Source of the DNA: Capnocytophaga leadbetteri
GTDB taxonomy: Bacteria; Bacteroidota; Bacteroidia; Flavobacteriales; Flavobacteriaceae
Length of the DNA: 64,000 bases
Reading direction: 5' to 3'
Assembly (NCBI RefSeq): GCF_003054025.1
Contig: NZ_QBKG01000001.1
Span: forward strand, 186,001 to 250,000
Shown: one piece after another, positions 1 through 9,180 of the stretch
How the letters are laid out: every line of letters begins with the position of its first letter
How positions within the stretch are numbered: the stretch's first letter is position 1
Program-made: the position numbers and the translations under genes
The notes under the pieces: model-generated
The model's database searches: none
The model's input: the letters and a program-made list of their open reading frames with translations, nothing else
What the model was told of the DNA's origin: nothing

Positions 1-299
1 TGTTAGGAGGTACTAAACGCCGTTACGCATCAGTAGGCGATAAGATTGTAGTTACCGTGAAAGATGCTACCCCTAACGGAAACGTGAAAAAAGGACAAGT
101 ATCGACTGCGGTGGTAGTAAGAACTAAAAAAGAAGTACGCCGTGCCGATGGTTCTTATATCCGATTTGACGAGAATGCTTGCGTTCTTCTGAACGCGGCT
201 GGTGAGATGAGAGGTACCCGTGTATTCGGGCCTGTAGCAAGAGAGCTTCGTGATAAACAATTTATGAAGATTGTCTCATTAGCACCAGAAGTGCTTTAA
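1..299 (+). CDS. rplN: 50S ribosomal protein L14 (5' end outside window)
   Basis: L14 of the large ribosomal subunit, which binds 23S rRNA at the subunit interface. The reading frame is open from base 3 and gives 98 residues ending VSLAPEVL. The usual family length is 122, so about 24 N-terminal residues lie before the window. Segments [13 protein letters not shown] and [14 protein letters not shown] are typical of L14. The gene is followed 18 bases later by rplX, the standard spc operon order. Confidence 0.97.
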   Translation, partial: LGGTKRRYASVGDKIVVTVKDATPNGNVKKGQVSTAVVVRTKKEVRRADGSYIRFDENACVLLNAAGEMRGTRVFGPVARELRDKQFMKIVSLAPEVL

Positions 300-317
300 T
301 TTCTAAAAAGTAATTTG

Positions 318-629
318 ATGAAAGTAAAAATTAAAACAGGAGATACTGTAAAAGTAATAGCAGGTAACCACAAAGGCGATCAGGGGAAGGTGTTACGCAT
401 CGACCGTGAGAAAAACAGAGCTATAGTGGAGGGCGTAAATGAGGTGTCTAAACACACTAAACCAAGCGCTAAAAATCCTCAAGGCGGTATCGTAAAAAAA
501 GAAGATTATATCCACATTTCTAACCTTTCACTTATAGATCCTAAGACGAAAGAAACTACACGTGTAGGTTACGAAGTGAGAGATGGTAAAAAAGTGCGAG
601 TTTCTAAAAAATCTAATGTAGTAATATAA
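318..629 (+). CDS. rplX: 50S ribosomal protein L24
   Basis: L24 is an early assembly protein of the large subunit. The product has 103 residues with an N-terminal KOW motif ([18 protein letters not shown], about residues 7-24) that contacts 23S rRNA. A TTG lies one codon upstream of the ATG at 318; the ATG is preferred because it gives the usual MKVKIKTGD start. It sits between rplN and rplE and ends two bases before rplE. Confidence 0.97.
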   Translation: MKVKIKTGDTVKVIAGNHKGDQGKVLRIDREKNRAIVEGVNEVSKHTKPSAKNPQGGIVKKEDYIHISNLSLIDPKTKETTRVGYEVRDGKKVRVSKKSNVVI

Positions 630-630
630 T

Positions 631-1182
631 ATGGCTTACGTACCTAGATTAAAACAAGAATACAGAGAGCGTGTAATAGCGGCTCTAAAAGAAGAATTTG
701 GCTATAAGAACGTGATGCAGGTTCCTAAACTTGAAAAAATAGTCGTGAGCCGTGGCGTAGGTTCAGCAGTAGCTGATAAAAAGCAAATAGATTATGCTAT
801 CGATGAGCTTACTAAAATCACAGGACAGAAAGCAATTGCCACTTACTCTAAAAAAGACGTAGCGTCATTTAAACTACGTAAGGGTATGGCGATAGGCGCT
901 AAAGTGACTTTGCGTGGCGAAAGAATGTATGAGTTCTTAGACCGTCTTATCACTACTGCCCTTCCACGAGTAAGAGATTTTCAAGGAATTAAAGCTACTG
1001 GTTTTGACGGTAGAGGTAACTATAATTTGGGAATTACTGAACAAATTATTTTCCCTGAAATTGATATTGACAAAATCAATAAAATAGCAGGGATGGATAT
1101 TACCTTTGTTACATCGGCACATACCGATAAAGAAGCTAAATCATTATTAAGCGAATTAGGATTACCTTTTAAAAAGAACTAA
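631..1182 (+). CDS. rplE: 50S ribosomal protein L5
   Basis: L5 binds 5S rRNA in the central protuberance. The 183-residue product matches the family length. Recognisable segments are [10 protein letters not shown] near residue 35 and the C-terminal [16 protein letters not shown]. It starts one base after the rplX stop, implying translational coupling, and is followed by rpsN after 4 bases. Nothing unusual is seen. Confidence 0.97.
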   Translation: MAYVPRLKQEYRERVIAALKEEFGYKNVMQVPKLEKIVVSRGVGSAVADKKQIDYAIDELTKITGQKAIATYSKKDVASFKLRKGMAIGAKVTLRGERMYEFLDRLITTALPRVRDFQGIKATGFDGRGNYNLGITEQIIFPEIDIDKINKIAGMDITFVTSAHTDKEAKSLLSELGLPFKKN

Positions 1183-1186
1183 GAAT

Positions 1187-1456
1187 ATGGCTAAAGAATC
1201 AATGAAAGCCCGCGAGGTGAAAAGACAAAAGTTAGTAGCAAAATATGCTGCTAAACGTAAAGCACTAAAAGAAGCTGGTGACTATGACGCCCTTCAGCTT
1301 CTTCCTAAGAATGCATCGCCTGTACGTTTGCACAATCGTTGCAAACTAACAGGACGCCCTAAAGGATATATGCGCACTTTTGGAATTTCACGTGTCTTAT
1401 TCCGCGAAATGGCTAATAAAGGATTAATTCCTGGCGTTAAAAAAGCAAGTTGGTAA
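1187..1456 (+). CDS. rpsN: 30S ribosomal protein S14, zinc-independent form
   Basis: S14 is a small-subunit head protein. The product has 89 residues, the longer type, and carries a single cysteine ([12 protein letters not shown]). It lacks the paired CxxC motifs of the short zinc-binding type, so it should not need zinc. The C-terminal motif [12 protein letters not shown] is standard. It sits between rplE and rpsH as in other spc operons. Confidence 0.96.
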   Translation: MAKESMKAREVKRQKLVAKYAAKRKALKEAGDYDALQLLPKNASPVRLHNRCKLTGRPKGYMRTFGISRVLFREMANKGLIPGVKKASW

Positions 1457-1475
1457 TAATTAAAAGGACAAAATT

Positions 1476-1874
1476 ATGTACACAGATCCTATCGCAGATT
1501 ATTTAACAAGAATTAGAAATGCTAATAATGCAAGGCATAGAATAGTAGAAATACCTGCTTCAAAACTTAAAAAAGAAATTACTAAAATTCTTTTTGATCA
1601 GGGTTTTATTTTGAGCTATAAATTTGAAGAAGGTACTGTACAAGGTACTATCAAAATAGCTTTGAAATATGACAAAGTTACTAAAGAGCCAATTATTAGG
1701 CATATAGAAAGAGCTAGCCGCCCAGGACTTAGAAAGTACGCAGGCGCTGATAACCTACCCCGTGTGTTGAACGGCTTAGGCATAGCTATCATCTCTACTT
1801 CGCAAGGAGTGATGACTGGCAAAAAAGCGAGAGAGCTAAACATAGGTGGTGAGGTGATTTGTTACGTTTACTAA
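1476..1874 (+). CDS. rpsH: 30S ribosomal protein S8
   Basis: S8 binds the central domain of 16S rRNA and in enterobacteria also represses the spc operon mRNA. The 132-residue product starts [16 protein letters not shown] and ends with the conserved [23 protein letters not shown] segment near residue 109 is the typical C-terminal signature. No S8 repressor hairpin was recognised in this operon, so regulation here is unknown. Confidence 0.97.
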   Translation: MYTDPIADYLTRIRNANNARHRIVEIPASKLKKEITKILFDQGFILSYKFEEGTVQGTIKIALKYDKVTKEPIIRHIERASRPGLRKYAGADNLPRVLNGLGIAIISTSQGVMTGKKARELNIGGEVICYVY

Positions 1875-1899
1875 TCAATTAAAAAAAAGACAATAAACA

Positions 1900-2442
1900 A
1901 TGTCAAGAATAGGTAAAGCACCCATCAATATTCCTGCAGGAGTTACCGTTACTATAAAAGATAGCGTAGTGACTGTAAAAGGGAAATTAGGCGAATTAAC
2001 CCAAGAGGTTAAAGACATTGCTGTAAAGCAAGAGGATGGACATTTAGTGTTTGAACCCACTGATAACACCAAAGAACAAAATGCTAAGCACGGTTTATAC
2101 CGTGCCTTAGTACACAATATGGTGGTAGGTGTATCAGAGGGTTTCACTAAAGAATTAGAGTTAGTCGGGGTAGGGTATCGTGCTACCAACCAAGGTCAGA
2201 AATTAGATTTGGCTTTAGGTTTTTCGCACAACATACTTCTTGAATTGCCTCAAGAAATTAAACTTGAGACAGTGAACGAGAAAGGTAAGAACCCTATCAT
2301 TAAATTAACTTCTCACGACAAGCAACTCTTAGGACAGGTAGCTGCTAAAATACGTAGCTTCCGTAAACCAGAGCCTTACAAAGGTAAAGGTGTGAAGTTC
2401 GTAGGAGAAGTATTGAGAAGAAAAGCAGGTAAATCAGCTTAA
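1900..2442 (+). CDS. rplF: 50S ribosomal protein L6
   Basis: L6 lies near the factor-binding site of the large subunit. The 180-residue product starts [15 protein letters not shown] and ends with the diagnostic [11 protein letters not shown] segment close to the C-terminus. Length and both halves of the duplicated L6 fold are as expected. It is 25 bases after rpsH and 11 bases before rplR. Confidence 0.97.
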   Translation: MSRIGKAPINIPAGVTVTIKDSVVTVKGKLGELTQEVKDIAVKQEDGHLVFEPTDNTKEQNAKHGLYRALVHNMVVGVSEGFTKELELVGVGYRATNQGQKLDLALGFSHNILLELPQEIKLETVNEKGKNPIIKLTSHDKQLLGQVAAKIRSFRKPEPYKGKGVKFVGEVLRRKAGKSA

Positions 2443-2453
2443 TAGTTAGAACT

Positions 2454-2810
2454 ATGGCATTATCAAAAATACAAAGAAGACAACGTATCAAGAGCAGAAT
2501 CAGGAAAGTAGTCAGAGGAACTGCAGAGCAACCTCGATTGGCTGTTTTCAGGAGCAATAATGAGATCTATGTACAAATCATAGATGATACCAAAGGGACT
2601 ACCCTATTAGCGGCATCGTCACGCGATAAAGAATTAAGTGCTGTAAGCGGTACGAAAATTGAAAAAGCAGCTATGGTGGGTAAGGCTATTGCTGAGAAAG
2701 CCCTCAAGCAAGGTATTGAGAAAGTATCATTTGATAGAGGGGGCTACCTCTACCATGGACGTGTAAAATCATTAGCAGACGGTGCTAGAGAAGGCGGACT
2801 AAAATTCTAA
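2454..2810 (+). CDS. rplR: 50S ribosomal protein L18
   Basis: L18 binds 5S rRNA together with L5. The product has 118 residues, with [18 protein letters not shown] in the middle and the C-terminal [20 protein letters not shown] typical of the family. It begins at the only suitable ATG after rplF and is separated from rpsE by 6 bases. Confidence 0.97.
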   Translation: MALSKIQRRQRIKSRIRKVVRGTAEQPRLAVFRSNNEIYVQIIDDTKGTTLLAASSRDKELSAVSGTKIEKAAMVGKAIAEKALKQGIEKVSFDRGGYLYHGRVKSLADGAREGGLKF

Positions 2811-2816
2811 TAAACT

Positions 2817-3341
2817 ATGTATCAGAAATATAAAAATGTAGAATATGTGAAACCAAGCGGTTTGGAACTAAAAGACCGCTTGGTAGGGGTACAACGCGTT
2901 ACCAAAGTAACGAAGGGTGGCCGCGCTTTTGGATTCTCTGCTATCGTAGTAGTAGGTGATGAAAACGGTGTAGTAGGACACGGATTAGGAAAATCAAAAG
3001 AAGTATCGGAAGCTATTGCAAAAGCTGTAGAAGATGCAAAGAAAAACCTTGTACGCATTCCGCTAAACGGCACTACTTTGCCTCACGAGCAAAAAGGTAA
3101 GTTTGGTGGTGCTCGAGTTTTCTTGCAACCTGCTACAGAAGGTACTGGAGTAATAGCTGGTGGTACAGTACGTGCAGTATTGGAATCAGTAGGTATCCAT
3201 AACGTACTATCAAAATCGCAAGGTTCTTCAAACCCTCACAACGTGGTAAAGGCTACTTTTGATGCTTTGTTGCAATTGCGTAGTGCAAAAACAGTTGCAG
3301 AACAACGAGGAATTTCTTTAGAAAAATTGTTTAAAGGTTAA
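2817..3341 (+). CDS. rpsE: 30S ribosomal protein S5
   Basis: S5 forms part of the decoding-accuracy region and the mRNA entry channel. The 174-residue product has the N-terminal double-stranded RNA-binding domain ([19 protein letters not shown]) and the C-terminal S5 domain ([19 protein letters not shown]). The length is normal. It lies between rplR and rpmD in canonical order. Confidence 0.97.
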   Translation: MYQKYKNVEYVKPSGLELKDRLVGVQRVTKVTKGGRAFGFSAIVVVGDENGVVGHGLGKSKEVSEAIAKAVEDAKKNLVRIPLNGTTLPHEQKGKFGGARVFLQPATEGTGVIAGGTVRAVLESVGIHNVLSKSQGSSNPHNVVKATFDALLQLRSAKTVAEQRGISLEKLFKG

Positions 3342-3352
3342 TATTTGTAGCA

Positions 3353-3535
3353 ATGGCAAAAATCAGAGTAACACAAATTAAGAGTAGCATCAAACGTCCT
3401 AAAAACCAAAAACTTACTTTGGAAGCATTAGGGCTAAAACGCATCGGCTTTACGGCTGAGCATGAGGCTACCCCGTCCATTCTTGGAATGATAAATAAAG
3501 TAAAACACTTAATTTCTGTAGAAGAAGTTAAATAA
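3353..3535 (+). CDS. rpmD: 50S ribosomal protein L30
   Basis: L30 is a small protein of the large subunit. The 60-residue product contains the signature [20 protein letters not shown] and ends shortly after [12 protein letters not shown]. It has the usual bacterial length. The position between rpsE and rplO agrees with the call. Confidence 0.96.
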   Translation: MAKIRVTQIKSSIKRPKNQKLTLEALGLKRIGFTAEHEATPSILGMINKVKHLISVEEVK

Positions 3536-3552
3536 TATTTTTGTACAAAGTT

Positions 3553-4005
3553 ATGAACTTGAGTAATTTACAACCCGCTGAGGGTTCAGTACACAGAGAA
3601 GGGAAGCGCGTAGGTCGCGGACAAGGTTCAGGAAAAGGAGGAACCTCTACCCGTGGTCATAAAGGTGCTAAATCACGCTCAGGCTTTTCGCATAAGATTG
3701 GTTTTGAGGGTGGACAAATGCCTTTGCAAAGACGCGTACCAAAATTCGGTTTCAAGAACTTTAACCGCAAAGAATACGTAGGTATCAATCTTTCAAAACT
3801 ACAAGAATTAGTAGATGCTGGAAGAATTGCGGATAAAGTAGATGTAGAAACCTTAGTTCAACTACACATCGTAAAGAAAAACGACTTAGTAAAAATCTTG
3901 GGTGGTGGTGAGCTAAAAGCCAAACTAAAAATATCTGTTCATAAGTTTACAGCTGGCGCCAAAGCAGCCATTGAAGCCGTAGGCGGGGAAGCCGTAACCT
4001 TGTAA
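3553..4005 (+). CDS. rplO: 50S ribosomal protein L15
   Basis: L15 is a late assembly protein of the large subunit. From the ATG at 3553 the product has 150 residues beginning MNLSNLQPAEGS, the usual L15 start. A TTG at 3541 in the same frame would add four residues but overlaps the spacing after rpmD and is less likely. The glycine-rich GQGSGKGGTSTRGHKG segment and GFEGGQMPLQRRVPKFGF are diagnostic. Confidence 0.96.
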   Translation: MNLSNLQPAEGSVHREGKRVGRGQGSGKGGTSTRGHKGAKSRSGFSHKIGFEGGQMPLQRRVPKFGFKNFNRKEYVGINLSKLQELVDAGRIADKVDVETLVQLHIVKKNDLVKILGGGELKAKLKISVHKFTAGAKAAIEAVGGEAVTL

Positions 4006-4015
4006 AATCTAATTT

Positions 4016-5368
4016 ATGAAGAAGTTTATCGAGAATCTGACCAACATTTGGAAAATAGAGGAGTTAAAAAATAGAATTATTTTGACCCTCGGAATCCTGT
4101 TAGTTTATCGTTTTGGGGCTCATATAGTACTCCCAGGAATTGACTCGGCTCAGTTACACGAGCTAGCAAACAGAACCTCAGGGGGTGGGCTACTTGACAT
4201 CTTGAATGCCTTTACTGGTGGGGCGTTTTCTAACGCTTCGGTATTTGCACTTGGGATTATGCCTTACATCTCGGCTTCTATCGTAGTGCAATTGATGGGT
4301 ATTGCGATTCCTTACCTTCAAAAGCTACAGAAAGAGGGCGAGAGTGGGCGAAGAAAGATAAACCAAATCACTCGATGGCTTACGATTGCAATATGTATTG
4401 TGCAAGCACCTGTTTATTTATACGGTATCAACCGCTTAGGGGTGCCAGATTCGGCATTCTTGCTTGGCAAAGGTCTCAACTTTATCATACCAGCGGTAAC
4501 TATATTAGTAACAGGTACTATTTTTGCAATGTGGTTAGGTGAGAAAATCACTGACAAAGGAATTGGCAATGGTATATCACTACTCATTATGGTAGGTATC
4601 ATAGCACGTTTGCCACAAGCATTTGCTTCAGAAGTTGCTTCGCGATTGACAGCTTCAAACGGAGGACTAATGCTTATCCTAATAGAAGTAATTCTTTGGT
4701 TTGTAATTATATTGCTTTGTATATTTCTTATCAAAGCAGTACGACAAATACCAGTGCAATACGCACGAAGAACTGCTGATGGAGGTAGTGCTGCTGTAGA
4801 GAAGAATATCTTTGGAGCACGCCAATATATACCTTTGAAACTGAATGCGGCAGGGGTTATGCCTATTATCTTTGCGCAAGCGTTGATGTTTATCCCTGCA
4901 ACAGTAGCCGGACTATCGCAGTCGGAATTTGCAAAAAGTGTTCAAGCAGCCTTTTCTGATATATTCGGATTTTGGTATAACCTGCTATTTGCAGCTATGA
5001 TTATACTTTTTACGTATTTTTATACTGCGATAACAGTACCTACTAATAAGATGGCTGATGATCTGAAGAGAAGCGGAGGCTTTATACCAGGGATACGCCC
5101 AGGAAAAGAAACAGGAGATTATCTCGACAAAATAATGTCGCTTATCACCTTGCCTGGTTCAATTTGTATCGCTTTGGTGGCTATTTTCCCTTCACTGCTT
5201 AAGATTATTGGTATGCAAGATAAATGGGCGTTATTCTACGGAGGTACCTCATTGCTTATCTTGGTAGGGGTTGCGATTGATACAATGCAACAAGTAAACT
5301 CATATCTGCTAAATCGCCATTATGACGGTTTGATGAAAACAGGTAAAAACAGAAAAGTAGTATCTTAA
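4016..5368 (+). CDS. secY: Protein translocase channel subunit SecY
   Basis: SecY forms the protein-conducting channel of the inner membrane. The 450-residue product has about ten hydrophobic segments, the expected topology. Recognisable pieces include [21 protein letters not shown] before the third segment, [14 protein letters not shown], and [11 protein letters not shown] in the large cytoplasmic loop. It lies between rplO and infA as in most bacteria and probably shares their transcript. Length is normal for Bacteroidota. Confidence 0.97.
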   Translation: MKKFIENLTNIWKIEELKNRIILTLGILLVYRFGAHIVLPGIDSAQLHELANRTSGGGLLDILNAFTGGAFSNASVFALGIMPYISASIVVQLMGIAIPYLQKLQKEGESGRRKINQITRWLTIAICIVQAPVYLYGINRLGVPDSAFLLGKGLNFIIPAVTILVTGTIFAMWLGEKITDKGIGNGISLLIMVGIIARLPQAFASEVASRLTASNGGLMLILIEVILWFVIILLCIFLIKAVRQIPVQYARRTADGGSAAVEKNIFGARQYIPLKLNAAGVMPIIFAQALMFIPATVAGLSQSEFAKSVQAAFSDIFGFWYNLLFAAMIILFTYFYTAITVPTNKMADDLKRSGGFIPGIRPGKETGDYLDKIMSLITLPGSICIALVAIFPSLLKIIGMQDKWALFYGGTSLLILVGVAIDTMQQVNSYLLNRHYDGLMKTGKNRKVVS

Positions 5369-5376
5369 TTAATTAT

Positions 5377-5592
5377 ATGGCTAAACAAGCAGCAATAGAA
5401 CAAGACGGAACCATTGTAGAAGCCCTTTCGAATGCGATGTTCAGAGTAGAACTAGATAATGGGCACGTAGTGATAGCACACATCTCAGGAAAAATGCGTA
5501 TGCACTACATCAAACTACTACCGGGAGATAAAGTGAAGCTGGAGATGAGTCCGTACGACTTAAGTAAAGCACGTATCACTTACCGTTACTAA
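5377..5592 (+). CDS. infA: Translation initiation factor IF-1
   Basis: IF-1 occupies the ribosomal A site during initiation. The 71-residue product is a single S1/OB-fold domain ([20 protein letters not shown] and [20 protein letters not shown]). It starts 8 bases after the secY stop and is the last gene of the first ribosomal operon; a strong hairpin lies 38 bases downstream and the next genes have their own promoter. Confidence 0.97.
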   Translation: MAKQAAIEQDGTIVEALSNAMFRVELDNGHVVIAHISGKMRMHYIKLLPGDKVKLEMSPYDLSKARITYRY

Positions 5593-5630
5593 GGTATTAA
5601 TTAAGAGAATTCTTCAATGATTTTGATGAT

Positions 5631-5677
5631 TAATTTCTCACAGATTTTAAGTGAAAGCTAAAATCTGTGAGGAATTA
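5631..5677. terminator. Strong hairpin after infA, possible terminator
   Basis: Bases 5637-5649 and 5659-5671 are perfect inverted repeats (13 bp, 9-base loop). A further six pairs, including one G-T wobble, extend the stem to 19 bp. No run of T follows on the plus strand, so it is not a textbook intrinsic terminator. It may still separate the infA-proximal operon from rpmJ, or protect the 3' end of the first transcript. Confidence 0.5.
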
Positions 5678-5836
5678 TAATCATAAAATAGAATTTTTAT
5701 TTGCGACCTTTTTTAAGGGTGAATTATCTGATAATCAGAATATTAATTAGGATAAAACACCTTTAGGGAAGAATGTGCCTAACTAATTGATTGTATTTTT
5801 TATAGTGAAAAATATCGCTATTACAAAAAAAAATCG

Positions 5837-5844
5837 TAGTTTTG
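5837..5844 (+). promoter_or_regulatory. Promoter -7 element for the rpmJ-rplQ operon
   Basis: TAGTTTTG matches the Flavobacteria -7 consensus TAnnTTTG and is followed by CAC, 30 bases before the rpmJ ATG. I could not find a well-placed TTG -33 element. The position in the 281-base gap between infA and rpmJ suggests that the second half of the ribosomal cluster is transcribed separately. Confidence 0.55.
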
Positions 5845-5873
5845 CACACTCATATTGATATAAACAAAACGAA

Positions 5874-5990
5874 ATGAAAGTTAGAGCATCAATTAAAAAA
5901 AGAAGTTCTGAGTGCATTATAGTACGCAGAAAAGGACGATTGTACGTAATTAATAAAAAAAATCCTAAATTTAAACAACGACAAGGATAA
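5874..5990 (+). CDS. rpmJ: 50S ribosomal protein L36, zinc-independent form
   Basis: The smallest ribosomal protein, 38 residues, starting [10 protein letters not shown] and ending NPKFKQRQG, as in L36. The zinc-binding pattern of the usual form is broken: only one cysteine remains ([11 protein letters not shown]), and the other cysteines and the histidine are replaced. It is therefore the C-minus type that should not bind zinc. It is two bases upstream of rpsM, the usual order infA-rpmJ-rpsM. Confidence 0.95.
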   Translation: MKVRASIKKRSSECIIVRRKGRLYVINKKNPKFKQRQG

Positions 5991-5992
5991 TT

Positions 5993-6367
5993 ATGGCACG
6001 AATTGCAGGTATTGACTTACCAAAAAACAAGAGAGGGGTTATTGGTTTAACCTACATTTTTGGTATCGGAAAGAGTAGAGCTAAAGAAATTTTAGGCAGA
6101 GCTCAAGTAAACGAAGACACTAAAGTAAGCGAGTGGAATGATGACGAAATCAGTCGTATTCGCGAGGTAGTTGCGTCTTATAAAATTGAGGGAGAGTTGC
6201 GCTCGGAAGTACAACTAAACATCAAACGTTTGATGGATATTGGTTGCTACCGTGGTATTCGCCACCGTAATGGTTTGCCACTACGTGGACAGAAAACAAA
6301 GAATAACTCTCGCACAAGGAAAGGTAAAAGGAAAACTGTGGCTAATAAGAAAAAAGCAACTAAATAA
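5993..6367 (+). CDS. rpsM: 30S ribosomal protein S13
   Basis: S13 is located in the head of the small subunit and contacts the P-site tRNA. The 124-residue product starts [19 protein letters not shown] and contains the signature [18 protein letters not shown] near residue 85, followed by the basic C-terminal tail. It is 2 bases after rpmJ and 13 bases before rpsK. Confidence 0.97.
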   Translation: MARIAGIDLPKNKRGVIGLTYIFGIGKSRAKEILGRAQVNEDTKVSEWNDDEISRIREVVASYKIEGELRSEVQLNIKRLMDIGCYRGIRHRNGLPLRGQKTKNNSRTRKGKRKTVANKKKATK

Positions 6368-6380
6368 TAAGTAGTTAAGT

Positions 6381-6785
6381 ATGGCAAAACAAAATGCAAA
6401 ACAAAATGCAAAGGTCTCTAAGAAGAGAAAAGTAATCGTAGAGACAGTAGGCGAGGCACACGTTTCAGCTACTTTTAACAATGTGATTGTTTCTCTTACA
6501 AATAAGAAAGGAGACGTTATCGCTTGGTCATCAGCTGGTAAGATGGGCTTTAGAGGCTCAAAGAAGAACACGCCTTATGCAGCCCAAGTAGCAGCAGAAG
6601 ATGCTGCAAAAGTAGCTTTCGATGCGGGTCTTAAGAAAGTAAAAGTATATGTGAAAGGACCTGGTAATGGTAGAGAATCTGCTATCAGAACTATTCATAA
6701 TGCAGGTATAGAAGTAACAGAAATTATAGATGTTACTCCACTTCCACACAACGGATGCCGCCCACCAAAGAAACGTAGAGTATAA
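6381..6785 (+). CDS. rpsK: 30S ribosomal protein S11
   Basis: S11 forms part of the platform of the small subunit. The product has 134 residues, with the C-terminal signature [18 protein letters not shown] and the central [12 protein letters not shown]. The N-terminus has a duplicated [10 protein letters not shown] stretch, a short direct repeat in the DNA that does not disturb the domain. Confidence 0.97.
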   Translation: MAKQNAKQNAKVSKKRKVIVETVGEAHVSATFNNVIVSLTNKKGDVIAWSSAGKMGFRGSKKNTPYAAQVAAEDAAKVAFDAGLKKVKVYVKGPGNGRESAIRTIHNAGIEVTEIIDVTPLPHNGCRPPKKRRV

Positions 6786-6814
6786 TTTCGTTTTTAACAC
6801 TAATAACAAACAAA

Positions 6815-6863
6815 GAAAGGTTATTAATTATCGAAGGAATGCCTTAATTCATAATCACCTTTC
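6815..6863 (+). promoter_or_regulatory. Candidate structured mRNA leader before rpsD
   Basis: In the 94-base gap before rpsD, GAAAGGT (6815-6821) pairs with ACCTTTC (6857-6863). After one mismatch four more pairs follow, and an inner AAGG-AATG-CCTT hairpin sits in the loop. S4, the rpsD product, is an autogenous translational regulator in several bacteria, so a leader for self-control is a reasonable inference. I do not recognise a specific published motif. Confidence 0.35.
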
Positions 6864-6879
6864 AGTTAAATAATAAAAA

Positions 6880-7485
6880 ATGGCAAGATATACAGGACCA
6901 AAGACAAAAATAGCTCGTAAATTTGGCGAAGCTATCTTTAAAGAAGATAAATCTTTTGAAAGGAAAAATTATCCTCCTGGACAGCACGGTGTAGCACGCC
7001 GCAGAGCAAAACGCTCAGAATATGCTATCCAGCTTCAAGAAAAGCAAAAAGCAAAATATACTTATGGAATTCTTGAAAAACAATTCCATAACTTATATGA
7101 AAAAGCGAAGAGGAGTAGACACGTAACAGGTGAAGTGCTTTTGCAACTATGTGAATCACGCCTTGATAACGTAGTATATCGTATGGGTATCGCTCCTACT
7201 CGTAGCGCGGCACGCCAGTTGGTATCGCACAGACACATAACCCTAAACGGAGAGATTGTAAATATTCCGTCATATTCACTTAAACCAGGGGATGTAGTAG
7301 GCGTACGCGAAAAATCAAAATCTTTAACAGTAATTGAGAATTCATTGGCTGCATCAAGTAAAGTATATGAATGGCTTACTTGGAACCCAGAGAAATTAGA
7401 AGGTACTTTTGTAGCCGTACCACAAAGAATTCAGATTCCTGAAAATATTAAAGAACAGTTAATCGTAGAGTTGTACTCTAAATAA
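6880..7485 (+). CDS. rpsD: 30S ribosomal protein S4
   Basis: S4 starts assembly of the 5' domain of the small subunit. The 201-residue product begins [17 protein letters not shown] and has the C-terminal S4 RNA-binding domain with [20 protein letters not shown] near residue 94. The gap to rpsK is larger (94 bases) than the other gaps in the operon and can form a hairpin, described separately. Confidence 0.97.
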   Translation: MARYTGPKTKIARKFGEAIFKEDKSFERKNYPPGQHGVARRRAKRSEYAIQLQEKQKAKYTYGILEKQFHNLYEKAKRSRHVTGEVLLQLCESRLDNVVYRMGIAPTRSAARQLVSHRHITLNGEIVNIPSYSLKPGDVVGVREKSKSLTVIENSLAASSKVYEWLTWNPEKLEGTFVAVPQRIQIPENIKEQLIVELYSK

Positions 7486-7509
7486 TAAATAAAAGACAGC
7501 AGTCAAATT

Positions 7510-8502
7510 ATGGCATTATTTAACTTTCAAAAACCAGATAAAGTTATAATGATTGAATCATCGGATTTCGAGGGGCGATTTGAGTTTCGCCCTTTGGAAC
7601 CCGGATATGGTTTAACTATTGGTAACGCATTACGCAGGGTGATGCTTTCTTCATTAGAAGGTTTCGCTATTACTTCTGTGAAATTTGATAAAGTAGAACA
7701 CGAATTTTCTACTATATCAGGTGTCAGGGAAGATGTTACTGAAATCATTCTGAACTTGAAACAAGTGCGTTTCAAACGTCAAGTGGAAGATGTAGAAGAA
7801 GAAACCGCTACTATTAGCGTTTCTGGTAAAAAACAATTGACTGCCGGTGATTTTCAAAAGACCCTTTCAGGTTTTCAAATTCTGAATCCAGACCTTGTGA
7901 TTTGCAATATGGAAACGACTGCTTCTTTCTCAATGACAATTACCATAGAAAAAGGTCGTGGTTATGTGTCAGCAGAGGAGAATGCGAAACCTAACGCAGC
8001 TATAGGAGTTATCGCTACAGATTCGATATTTACTCCTGTAAAGAACGTTAAATATTCTATTGAAAATTATCGTGTTGAACAAAAAACAGACTACGAGAAA
8101 TTAGTCTTTGAAATAAAAACAGATGGTTCAATCCATCCAAAATTTGCTCTTACTGAAGCAGCTAAGACTCTGATACATCACTTTATGTTGTTCTCTGATG
8201 AGAGAATAACCTTAGAAGCCGATGAGGTAGCTCAAACAGATGCATACGATGAAGAGTCGCTACATATGAGACAGCTATTGAAAACGAAGCTAATAGATAT
8301 GGATTTATCTGTTAGGGCACTTAACTGCTTGAAGGCAGCTGAAGTAGAAACTCTTGGAGACTTAGTTTCGTTTAACAAAGCAGACCTTATGAAGTTTAGA
8401 AACTTCGGTAAAAAATCTTTGATAGAATTAGATGAATTAGTAGCTAACAAAGGTTTAGTATTTGGTATGGATATATCAAAATATAAATTAGATAAAGATT
8501 AA
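7510..8502 (+). CDS. rpoA: DNA-directed RNA polymerase subunit alpha
   Basis: The alpha subunit forms the dimer on which RNA polymerase assembles. The 330-residue product has the N-terminal assembly domain ([19 protein letters not shown]), a linker, and the C-terminal helix-hairpin-helix domain ([19 protein letters not shown], about residues 260-320) that contacts DNA and regulators. The length is typical of Bacteroidota. It lies between rpsD and rplQ in the alpha-operon order. Confidence 0.98.
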   Translation: MALFNFQKPDKVIMIESSDFEGRFEFRPLEPGYGLTIGNALRRVMLSSLEGFAITSVKFDKVEHEFSTISGVREDVTEIILNLKQVRFKRQVEDVEEETATISVSGKKQLTAGDFQKTLSGFQILNPDLVICNMETTASFSMTITIEKGRGYVSAEENAKPNAAIGVIATDSIFTPVKNVKYSIENYRVEQKTDYEKLVFEIKTDGSIHPKFALTEAAKTLIHHFMLFSDERITLEADEVAQTDAYDEESLHMRQLLKTKLIDMDLSVRALNCLKAAEVETLGDLVSFNKADLMKFRNFGKKSLIELDELVANKGLVFGMDISKYKLDKD

Positions 8503-8533
8503 CTCGCTCTTGAATTATTTTAATTAAGGAAAA

Positions 8534-9007
8534 ATGAGACACGGAAATAAAATTAATCATTTAGGAAGAAAAACTGCTCATAGAACATCAATGCTTGCTA
8601 ATATGGCTTGCTCATTGATTGAGCATAAACGCATCAACACTACGTTGGCTAAGGCAAAAGCTCTTAAGATATTTGTAGAGCCTCTTGTGACAAAATCAAA
8701 AAATGATACCACTCACAACCGCCGTGTAGCTTTTAGTAAGCTACATAACAAATACGCTGTAACAGAGCTTTTTAAAGAAGTAGCTACTAAAGTAGGCAAT
8801 CGTCCAGGAGGGTATACCCGTATTATCAAATTGGGTAACCGTTTGGGGGATAATGCTGAAATGGCATTGATTGAGTTTGTAGATTATAACACTACTTATA
8901 ATACAGCAAAAGTAGCTAAGAAGAAAACTACTCGTCGTGGTAGAAAGAAAGCTGCCACTGAAGAAGTTGCTCAGCCTGCACAGGCTACAGAAGCTGCTGC
9001 TGAATAA
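8534..9007 (+). CDS. rplQ: 50S ribosomal protein L17 with C-terminal extension
   Basis: L17 lies near the tunnel exit of the large subunit. The product has 157 residues, longer than the roughly 127 of many bacteria. The core [20 protein letters not shown] is followed after about residue 125 by a lysine-rich then alanine/glutamate-rich low-complexity tail ([17 protein letters not shown]). Such tails are common in Bacteroidota L17. It is the last gene of the alpha operon and has an intrinsic terminator 20 bases downstream. Confidence 0.96.
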   Translation: MRHGNKINHLGRKTAHRTSMLANMACSLIEHKRINTTLAKAKALKIFVEPLVTKSKNDTTHNRRVAFSKLHNKYAVTELFKEVATKVGNRPGGYTRIIKLGNRLGDNAEMALIEFVDYNTTYNTAKVAKKKTTRRGRKKAATEEVAQPAQATEAAAE

Positions 9008-9027
9008 TATAAAGTTGCTAATAAAAG

Positions 9028-9059
9028 AAAAGGCTGCCTTGATAAAAGGTAGCTTTTTT
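9028..9059 (+). terminator. Intrinsic terminator of the rpmJ-rplQ operon
   Basis: The stem AAAAGGCTGCCT / AGGTAGCTTTT (9028-9039 with 9047-9058), containing two G-T wobbles and a 7-base loop, runs into TTTTTT. This is a standard intrinsic terminator directly after rplQ. Confidence 0.85.
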
Positions 9060-9120
9060 ATTACTAATTGTTTTGTTTTTTCAGATTATGGACAAAGTTG
9101 TAGCAGTATGAAACAACTAT

Positions 9121-9151
9121 TTGTGGGATATTAATTTTCGCAATATCTTTG
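9121..9151 (+). promoter_or_regulatory. Rightward promoter with no obvious gene
   Basis: TTG at 9121-9123 and TATCTTTG at 9144-9151, 23 bases apart, form a good Flavobacteria-type promoter. It points right, into the 3' end of the leftward nucleoside transporter gene. The first ATG downstream (9164) opens only a 49-codon frame (to 9313), almost all of it antisense to that gene. No known protein was recognised in it. Confidence 0.5.
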
Positions 9152-9180
9152 CATCACAAATTTATGAAGGATCTCTTAGA

